13,146 nucleotides of DNA, taken from contig SVJI01000021.1 of the NCBI GenBank assembly GCA_015069065.1, positions 1-13,146 on the forward strand, in the 5' to 3' direction. Made by a program: the position numbers and the translations under genes. Source of the DNA: Oscillospiraceae bacterium. GTDB lineage: Bacteria > Bacillota > Clostridia > UMGS1883. The notes beneath the pieces were generated by a model. The model did not search any database and was not told where the DNA came from. It was given only the letters and a program-made list of their open reading frames with translations. Shown here piece after piece: positions 7,312 through 13,146 of this stretch; the first letter of the stretch is position 1, and each line of letters starts with the position of its first letter.

Positions 7312-8354
7312 AAAGAAAAGTTAAATTCGGAGTATTTGCAGACCTTCATGTAGATATTATGCATGATACACAGGAAAGACTGGAAAAGTTTTTAGAAGCA
7401 TGCCGCAAAGATAACGTGGATTTTATCATTCAGCTGGGGGATTTTTGTTATCCTGATGACAATAGAAAATGTGTGAGCAGGGTGGGAAATCAGCCTGAAA
7501 ATATAAAAATTGCACTAAGTACAAAGACGTATGCCGATAAAGAGAAAATATTAAGCTTATTCAATAACTTTGAAAAGCCGTCATACCATGTTCTTGGAAA
7601 TCACGAATGTGATATATGCTCTAAAAAAGAAACTATGGATTTTTACGAAATGAAGGGAGAGTCCTATTATTCATTCGATATGGGCGGTATCCATTTCATA
7701 GTATTAGACCCCAATTATTTTAAATTTAACGGTGAATATACGGCTTTTGAAAACGGCAATTATTTTGATGCATTTTATGATTCAGGACAAGGAAGCGGGG
7801 GAGAGCATATTCTGCCGTGGATTCCTCCCGAGCAAATAGAGTGGCTGAAAAATGACCTTAAAAACACTAAGTTTCCATCTGTTTTATTTTCTCACCAATG
7901 TCTGTGTGAGGGAAATATTTACGGAGCTTTAAATGCAGATGTTATAAGGCAGATTATAAAGGATGCACCAAGCGGAGTCCTTGCGGCATTTAACGGACAT
8001 GAGCATATGGATTATGATTCATATCAGGATGGCATCTGCTTTGTAAATATTAACAGCATGTCGTGCCAGTGGATAGATAAGGATTTTATATGCTACGGAT
8101 TATATGGAAAGGATATTGATGAAAAATATCCTAACATTAAGTATACAGTTCCGTATAAGGATTCTGTATATGCAATCGTTTCTATAGATGAAGAAGGCAT
8201 AGATATCAAAGGTGTGGAGTCTAGATGTGTAGGGCCTTCTCCAGAGGAGCGTGGTTTATACAATGAAGGCTCGTGGTGGATGAATGCTTACGGCACCGAG
8301 CTTCTTTTAACGCCTTCAATCAAGGACAGATATATTCCGTTAAAAAATAAATGA
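7308..8354 (+). CDS. Calcineurin-like metallophosphoesterase
   Basis: The 348-residue product has no signal peptide. The full set of di-metal site motifs is in order: 'ADLHVD' (D12, H14), 'LGDFCYPD' (D45), 'LGNHE' (N98, H99), 'FSHQ' (H196) and 'FNGHEHMDY' (H231, H233). This family hydrolyses phosphomonoesters or phosphodiesters with two metal ions. The C-terminal 100 residues, after 'NINSMSCQWI', are a variable tail. ATG 7308 shares ATGA with the esterase stop, and GGGAG at 7296-7300 lies inside the upstream gene, so the two are probably translated together. Similar proteins occur in plant-glycan loci of Firmicutes, but their substrate is generally unknown. A phosphorylated sugar intermediate, a nucleotide or a cyclic phosphate are all possible. 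Family certain, substrate unknown. Confidence 0.88.
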   Translation: MKRKVKFGVFADLHVDIMHDTQERLEKFLEACRKDNVDFIIQLGDFCYPDDNRKCVSRVGNQPENIKIALSTKTYADKEKILSLFNNFEKPSYHVLGNHECDICSKKETMDFYEMKGESYYSFDMGGIHFIVLDPNYFKFNGEYTAFENGNYFDAFYDSGQGSGGEHILPWIPPEQIEWLKNDLKNTKFPSVLFSHQCLCEGNIYGALNADVIRQIIKDAPSGVLAAFNGHEHMDYDSYQDGICFVNINSMSCQWIDKDFICYGLYGKDIDEKYPNIKYTVPYKDSVYAIVSIDEEGIDIKGVESRCVGPSPEERGLYNEGSWWMNAYGTELLLTPSIKDRYIPLKNK

Positions 8355-8364
8355 GGACAGATTT

Positions 8365-10557
8365 ATGGAAAGAATGAATTTAATTACACATCCGGATGCA
8401 ATTTTCAGTGATGAAAAAATATATCGATTCAGAAAATATGTTGATTTAAAAAATCCTGCGGAATTTGAATGTGATATTTTTGCAGATGCACGCTACAAGC
8501 TTTATATTAACGGACATATTGTTGCAGCAGGCCCGTGTAAGGGGAATTGTTCCGATAAATATTATGACCGCATAGTACTTAAAGAATATTTAAAAAATGG
8601 AGTTAATATTATTGAAGCTGTTGTGCTGCAACTGAAAAATGAATTTGATGGGGAAAGTGTTTACAAAAATCTTGGTAGCGTACAAAGAACGGGTGCATTA
8701 CGTTTTGCGCTAAAGGGTGCTGTTAAGTGTAAGGATGCACAGATTGTTCAGCTTGAAACTGATGAAACATGGAAAACTGCAAAATGCGATTATGTTTCGT
8801 TTGTAGGCGATGAAAATTTTATTGTGGGTCTGAATGAAATTGTAAGTAAAAATACAATTTTTGAAGATGTATGGAAAGATGCAGTCAGTGCCGGAGTTTG
8901 CTGCGAATATGACTCAACGAAAACGAATATTGTTCAAATGGGGCGCTACACATTAAAGGCTGCACCGATTCCCATGAGAACCTTTAACCTTATTCCGCTT
9001 TCTTTTGATGAAAACGGAGTATGTGATGCGGGGGTACACACAACTGCGTACTTAAAATTCACATTTTCAGGTGTAGGAAAGGTGAAATTTACATATTCAG
9101 AATGCAAAACTGTTTTAAAAGATGGAAAGCCTTATAAAGCAGACCGTGCGGACGAAAAAGGAGAGCTTTTTGGTTACTGCGATGAGGTGGAGGTAAACGG
9201 CTCTCAATTAGAATATGAGCCATTTTGGCTGCGGACATTTCGATTTATTAAGGCGGAAGTAGAGGGCAGCGTGCATATCGATAAGGTTGAAGGATTTGAA
9301 ACAGGGTATCCGCTTTTTGTTAAGGGTAGTTTTGAATGTGATGATGAAACAGATGAAAAGCTGTGGGAAATCAGTTTGCGTACACTCAAAAGGTGTATGC
9401 AGGAAACATATACCGATTGCCCTTATTACGAACAGCTTCAGTATTTAATGGATACACGGCTTCAAATACTCTATACATATCATGTATCGGGTGACGACAC
9501 AATGGCAAGGCGTACCTTAAACGATTTTGCTTCGGCACAGCTGCCCGACGGAATGCTTTATTCCCGAACTCCCGATATATTGCCGCAGATTATACCGGGG
9601 TTTGCGCTTTATTATATTTTTATATTAAGAGAGCATTATGGGTACTTTGCAGATATAGATGTTGTAAAATCATATCTTCCGACGGCATGCGGTGTTCTTC
9701 GTTATTTTGATGAACATTTATCACAAAAAGGGCTTGTGAAACGCAGCGGATTCTGGGATTTTGTTGATTGGAGTCCGGGATGGAAAGAAACGGCGGGCGT
9801 TCCTTTGGGAGAGGAAAATGAAGAGCTGTGCGTGTACAGCCTTATGTATGCAGCAGCACTGCGAGCAATCGCATTTTTATACAAAGCAATAGGATCTAAC
9901 GATGAAGTGCAGCACTTTATAACTAAAAGTGAAAATGTAATAGCTGATGTAAGACTTTGGTGCTATGATGACCAAAAAGGGCTTTTTGCAGATGGACCAA
10001 GTAAAAAATATTTCAGTGCACATACACAAATTTGGGCAGTTCTTTCGGGGGCGGTGGGAAAAAACGAAGTTTTTGAAATTATGAAAAAAGCACACTCACT
10101 TGACGCACAGCCAACCTTTGCGTATACATATGACTATTTCAGGGCATTGGAAATTAGCGGAATGTATGATGAACGTAAAAAAATGCTGAACGTTTTAAGA
10201 GAACTTGTGGAAAAAAATTGCACAACTATTCCCGAAACCCCTACAGAACCCAGAAGTGAATGCCATGCATGGGGTAGTGTAGTGTTATACGAGTTTGCAG
10301 CGATTGATTTAGGTGTTAAAATTGATGAACCAACAAAAACAATACTTATAAACCCATTTCTTGAGGAAAGAAATTGGGCGAGGGGAACTATCCCACTGAA
10401 AAGTGGAGAAGTAACTATTCATTGGAAAAAGGATAATGGCAGATTCAGCATAGAAATTTTGTCTACGAAAGAATATCTTAAACGAGTAACTATGCCCGAT
10501 GGAAAGGTTTATGAAAGCGCAAAGGACAAAATTGAGCTTTTTTGTGATGTGAAATAA
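8365..10557 (+). CDS. GH78-like alpha-L-rhamnosidase, cytoplasmic
   Basis: The 730-residue product has no signal peptide. Residues 1-170 are a beta-sandwich with the rhamnosidase N-domain pattern 'YKLYINGHIVAAGPCKG' and a 'YYDRIVL...LKNGVN' stretch. About 190-320 is the second beta domain, ending 'FWLRTFRFIKAEVEG'. About 320-645 is the (alpha/alpha)6 barrel: 'TDCPYYEQLQYLMDTR' (350-365), 'GFWDFVDW' (462-469), 'SAHTQIWAVLSG' (551-562), 'TTIPE' (620-624) and 'SECHAWGS' (631-638). A C-terminal jelly roll closes it. Spacing matches the acidic residues described for Bacillus RhaB: D351, E356 and D363 (general-acid region), with E624 as candidate base. Family members release terminal alpha-L-rhamnose by inversion. 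The start at 8365 follows the upstream stop by 10 bases, and its GAGG (8353-8356) overlaps that stop. It is slightly shorter than typical GH78 enzymes, which run 850-1000 residues. It probably works on imported oligosaccharides with the GH4 enzyme. Confidence 0.85.
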   Translation: MERMNLITHPDAIFSDEKIYRFRKYVDLKNPAEFECDIFADARYKLYINGHIVAAGPCKGNCSDKYYDRIVLKEYLKNGVNIIEAVVLQLKNEFDGESVYKNLGSVQRTGALRFALKGAVKCKDAQIVQLETDETWKTAKCDYVSFVGDENFIVGLNEIVSKNTIFEDVWKDAVSAGVCCEYDSTKTNIVQMGRYTLKAAPIPMRTFNLIPLSFDENGVCDAGVHTTAYLKFTFSGVGKVKFTYSECKTVLKDGKPYKADRADEKGELFGYCDEVEVNGSQLEYEPFWLRTFRFIKAEVEGSVHIDKVEGFETGYPLFVKGSFECDDETDEKLWEISLRTLKRCMQETYTDCPYYEQLQYLMDTRLQILYTYHVSGDDTMARRTLNDFASAQLPDGMLYSRTPDILPQIIPGFALYYIFILREHYGYFADIDVVKSYLPTACGVLRYFDEHLSQKGLVKRSGFWDFVDWSPGWKETAGVPLGEENEELCVYSLMYAAALRAIAFLYKAIGSNDEVQHFITKSENVIADVRLWCYDDQKGLFADGPSKKYFSAHTQIWAVLSGAVGKNEVFEIMKKAHSLDAQPTFAYTYDYFRALEISGMYDERKKMLNVLRELVEKNCTTIPETPTEPRSECHAWGSVVLYEFAAIDLGVKIDEPTKTILINPFLEERNWARGTIPLKSGEVTIHWKKDNGRFSIEILSTKEYLKRVTMPDGKVYESAKDKIELFCDVK

Positions 10558-10563
10558 AGGAGG
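10556..10563 (+). promoter_or_regulatory. Ribosome binding site overlapping the rhamnosidase stop codon
   Basis: AAAGGAGG is a near-perfect Shine-Dalgarno that shares bases with the TAA at 10555-10557 and lies 8 bases before ATG 10572. It sets that start and ties translation of the CapA-like gene to the rhamnosidase message. Confidence 0.8.
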
Positions 10564-10571
10564 ACGACAAT

Positions 10572-11672
10572 ATGAAACTAATAATTTGCGGAGATATGTC
10601 AGTTGCAGATGAAAGTGTAGGCTACTTTGAAAAAGGCGACTATAAAGCAGCATTTGGCGACATAACAGATGTCTTTCATAAAGCAGACAGTAGTATAGTA
10701 AATCTTGAATGCGCAATTACAGAAAGTGAAAAAGAAATAAAAAAATACGGTCCCTGTTTGAAAGGCCCTTTGAATACTGCAAAAGCACTCAAGGATGCAG
10801 GAGTAACAGACTGTATGTTAAGCAATAATCATATTTTTGATTATGGTGTGAAGGGATTAAAAGATACAATAGCTGCACTTAACGATAACGGAATTAAGTG
10901 GACCGGCATTGGGAAAAATTATGAGGATTCACGTCAGAATCACATAATTAAAAAAGACGGATTGACCATCTCTATTATCAATGTTTGCGAGCACGAGTAT
11001 TCATATGCAACACAGATAAGATGCGGAGCACGTCCCTTTGATGAATTTGAAACAATGCACGATATCAGAGAGGCGAAAAAAAGTGCTGATTATGTAATAG
11101 TTATATATCACGGCGGAAAAGAATTTTGCAGATATCCTTCGCCAAGACTTATGAAAGCATGCCGTGAAATGGTGAGGTGCGGTGCAGATGCAGTATTTTG
11201 TCAGCATAGCCATTGCATAGGCTGTTATGAAGCATTTGAGGGTTCAACAATCCTTTACGGTCAGGGGAATTTTCACTTTGCAATGGGTGGTAAGGATGCA
11301 AGCTGGTATGAGGGCTTGGTTTTAGAACTTAATATAACTAAGGAAAATTTCGATGTTAAATTTATCCCTGTAATATGCGAAAATGGCACATTAAGAGTTT
11401 GCGATGCGAAAACCTCCAAAGAAATTTTAGATGGCTTTGCTAAGCGAAGTGAGGAACTGAAAAATGGGAAGTGGCGTGAAAGATGGCATGAGTACTGTGT
11501 AAGTGTTCATGATATTTACAAAAGAGCTTTTTGCAACCATAAAATCGAAGACAACGAGAATGAAACACAGATATTTTCGCATTATGTTGATTGCGAAGCA
11601 CATACAGATGTGTGGAAAGAGCTTTTCCCTACGTGGAATGCAACAAATGAACTGGATGTAGAGTTTTCTTAA
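10572..11672 (+). CDS. CapA-family (PGA_cap) metallophosphatase-like protein, soluble
   Basis: The 366-residue product shows the CapA/PgsA motifs in order: 'ICGDMS' (D8), 'VNLECAIT' (N44, E46), 'LSNNHIFDYG' (N85-H87, D90), 'IYHGGKEF' (H180), 'FCQHSHCIG' (H212, H214) and 'LYGQGNFHF' (G232-N233). The fold is calcineurin-like with a di-metal site. CapA was named from poly-gamma-glutamate capsule synthesis, where it is membrane-anchored. Here the protein begins directly with the first catalytic strand and has no signal or membrane segment, so it is probably cytoplasmic. The C-terminal 110 residues (after about 255) are a charged extension ending 'WNATNELDVEFS'. The setting among glycosidases points to a sugar-related hydrolase rather than capsule synthesis. 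The substrate is unknown; an independent metal-dependent activity on glycans is possible. Confidence 0.82.
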   Translation: MKLIICGDMSVADESVGYFEKGDYKAAFGDITDVFHKADSSIVNLECAITESEKEIKKYGPCLKGPLNTAKALKDAGVTDCMLSNNHIFDYGVKGLKDTIAALNDNGIKWTGIGKNYEDSRQNHIIKKDGLTISIINVCEHEYSYATQIRCGARPFDEFETMHDIREAKKSADYVIVIYHGGKEFCRYPSPRLMKACREMVRCGADAVFCQHSHCIGCYEAFEGSTILYGQGNFHFAMGGKDASWYEGLVLELNITKENFDVKFIPVICENGTLRVCDAKTSKEILDGFAKRSEELKNGKWRERWHEYCVSVHDIYKRAFCNHKIEDNENETQIFSHYVDCEAHTDVWKELFPTWNATNELDVEFS

Positions 11673-11718
11673 AATTTCAGAAAGGAAATCATATAAAACT
11701 AAAGAAAGTTTAAACGAC

Positions 11719-11725
11719 AGGAGAG
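11719..11725 (+). promoter_or_regulatory. Ribosome binding site of the transporter gene
   Basis: AGGAGAG lies 9 bases before ATG 11735 and supports that start over the in-frame ATG 11765, which has no such site. The 62-base gap upstream (11673-11734) shows no clear -35/-10 pair or hairpin. Confidence 0.75.
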
Positions 11726-11734
11726 ACAACTAAC

Positions 11735-13030
11735 ATGCAACAATCTTCAAAACAAAATGGTAATATGAGTCGGGCAATGTTTTTGATTTTTTTGGCTTGG
11801 CTTGTATATACTGTGTCGTATCTTGGCAAAGTGAATTATTCTGCTAATATTACACAAATTATAGATTTCTATGGTATAAATAAAGCACAGGCAGGAATAG
11901 TTCCCACATTTTTCTTTTTTTCATATGGAATTGGACAAGTTTTTAATGGTGTGTTGTGTAAAAAATACAACATTAAATGGATGATTTTTGTCAGCCTATT
12001 TATATCTGCGAGTATAAATCTTATAATAGCTGTCAGTTCAAATTTTTCAATAATGAAATGGCTCTGGTTAGCAAACGGCTTTACGCTGTCTATACTTTGG
12101 CCGACTTTAGTAAGATTACTTTCAGAGACATTGCCACAAAAAAAATTGGGAAGTTCCAGTGTGATTATGGGAACAACCGTTGCAATCGGGACATTGATTA
12201 TTTACGGACTGAGTTCAATATTTGCTGTGTTTGATAAATTTAAGCTGTCTTTTTATACTGCCGGTGCTGCTGTTATTATTGTTGCCGTAATCTGGCTGAT
12301 TTTATATGATAAGGCGGTAGAGTTAGCAAAAAATGAAAAAGAACAAGAAGAACATATACAAATATCTAAAGTTGGTGATCAGATTGATAAAGAACAGGAA
12401 AAAGGGCAAAGAAAAATTCTTTTTATATCAATATATGTATTATGCTTTTTTGCTATAGGAGTTAATCTCATTAAAGATGGATTGACAACATGGGTTCCGT
12501 CTATTCTTAAGGAAGAGTTTTCAATGAGTGACTCTCTTTCTATCCTATTAACTTTATTTTTGCCTATTATAGCAGTCTTTGGTAATGTAGGTGCATTAAA
12601 GGTACATAAAATAATACCTGATTATGTAAATCATTGTGTAGCGGTTTTTGCTATAATTGCAGTTTTCATTTGTGGTATTATCACAAGCTTAACATTTGAA
12701 ATTATATCATTTTTATTTATTGGATTAGTCATAGTAAACTTTTTGGCATCGAGCCTTAACAGCCTGATAACAAGTATTTTCCCTTTGTTTATGAGAGGAA
12801 AAGTAAATTCAGGATTGTTTGCAGGAGTTTTAAACGGGTTTTGTTATTTAGGCAGTACAATCAGCTCATATGGACTCGGAGCAATAGCAGATAATTTTGG
12901 ATGGACAGCTGTGTTTTGGACATTGATTGGTTTTGTAATAATCTCATTTATCGTTTGGTGTGTTTATGTTTGCCTTAAAAAATTTTACATAAAAAATCTA
13001 CATGTTAAATTAGATAAAGTAAGGGAGTAG
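11735..13030 (+). CDS. MFS transporter, OPA (GlpT/UhpT-like) type, probably sugar or sugar-acid uptake
   Basis: The 431-residue product has about 12 hydrophobic helices in two sets of six, split by a charged cytoplasmic loop (about 191-226, rich in K, E and Q). Similarity to the organophosphate:phosphate antiporter family shows in 'YLGKVNYSANI' (29-39, helix 1), 'LIKDGLTTWVPSILKE' (245-260, helix 7) and 'GVLNGFCYLGSTISS...FGW' (364-390, helices 10-11). At the two sites where E. coli GlpT has R45 and R269 for phosphate binding, this protein has K32 and K247. It may carry a different anion such as a uronate or oligogalacturonate. It follows the CapA-like gene by 62 bases and is probably part of the same operon; it looks more AT-rich than the enzyme genes, as is common for membrane proteins. 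Family fairly sure, substrate inferred from context. Confidence 0.82.
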   Translation: MQQSSKQNGNMSRAMFLIFLAWLVYTVSYLGKVNYSANITQIIDFYGINKAQAGIVPTFFFFSYGIGQVFNGVLCKKYNIKWMIFVSLFISASINLIIAVSSNFSIMKWLWLANGFTLSILWPTLVRLLSETLPQKKLGSSSVIMGTTVAIGTLIIYGLSSIFAVFDKFKLSFYTAGAAVIIVAVIWLILYDKAVELAKNEKEQEEHIQISKVGDQIDKEQEKGQRKILFISIYVLCFFAIGVNLIKDGLTTWVPSILKEEFSMSDSLSILLTLFLPIIAVFGNVGALKVHKIIPDYVNHCVAVFAIIAVFICGIITSLTFEIISFLFIGLVIVNFLASSLNSLITSIFPLFMRGKVNSGLFAGVLNGFCYLGSTISSYGLGAIADNFGWTAVFWTLIGFVIISFIVWCVYVCLKKFYIKNLHVKLDKVRE

Positions 13031-13034
13031 AAAA

Positions 13035-13146
13035 ATGTTTGACCTGTTACCGATATCAGAAAAAAAGACGATTGAATTTAATTATTTTCCTACAAAAATA
13101 CATGCACTTATTTTCCGATTGTGGAAGATGATTCCCAGTGAAAGAA
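13035..13146 (+). CDS. Start of an unrecognised CDS, truncated by window end
   Basis: ATG 13035 follows the transporter TAG by 4 bases, with GGGAG at 13023-13027 overlapping the end of that gene. The frame stays open for 37 codons to the window edge: MFDLLPISEKKTIEFNYFPT, then 'KIHALIFRLWKMIPSER'. There is no signal peptide. I do not recognise the family from this N-terminus. The spacing says it belongs to the same operon, so another cytoplasmic enzyme of the pathway is likely but unproven. Confidence 0.7.
   Translation, partial: MFDLLPISEKKTIEFNYFPTKIHALIFRLWKMIPSER

Noticed and set aside
10309..10716. 135-codon minus-strand open frame spanning the rhamnosidase/CapA junction
   Set aside because: It covers the ends of two well-supported genes and the translation shows no domain or plausible start signal.

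Overview
The window reads as part of a polysaccharide-utilisation locus from an AT-rich, low-GC Gram-positive anaerobe, most likely a gut or rumen Clostridia (Oscillospiraceae- or Lachnospiraceae-like). The reasons are strong AGGAGG-type ribosome sites before nearly every gene, all genes on the + strand with gaps of 4 to about 90 bases, exported proteins built from Ig-like and carbohydrate-binding modules, and a B. subtilis LplD-like family 4 glycosidase. The taxonomic call is inference from style, not from a marker gene.

Layout. Bases 2-2005 are the 3' end of a large surface or secreted protein made of tandem jelly-roll plus Ig-like modules. A 91-base gap carries a long hairpin. Bases 2097-4850 encode a secreted multidomain glycoside-hydrolase-like protein. 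A tightly packed run of genes without signal peptides follows: a GH4 alpha-galacturonidase-like enzyme (4873-6273), an alpha/beta-hydrolase esterase (6289-7311), a calcineurin-like metallophosphoesterase (7308-8354, overlapping the esterase stop), a GH78-like alpha-L-rhamnosidase (8365-10557) and a CapA-fold metallophosphatase-like protein (10572-11672). A 12-helix OPA-type MFS transporter (11735-13030) comes next, and the start of one more gene (13035 onward) runs off the window. There is no gene-free stretch over 300 bases, no tRNA or rRNA, no CRISPR and no transposase.

How the genes may work together. The exported proteins would bind and cut a plant polysaccharide outside the cell, and the transporter would bring in the products. 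Inside, the esterase would remove acetyl or methyl groups, while the GH4 enzyme and the rhamnosidase would remove GalA and Rha in turn. This combination fits a rhamnogalacturonan-type (pectic) substrate.

Two parts do not fit the textbook version of such a pathway. Two unrelated metallophosphoesterase families (calcineurin-like and CapA) sit among the cytoplasmic glycosidases. The transporter belongs by sequence to the organophosphate:phosphate antiporter family, but has lysine at both positions where GlpT has its phosphate-binding arginines. These are the best candidates for undescribed biology here.
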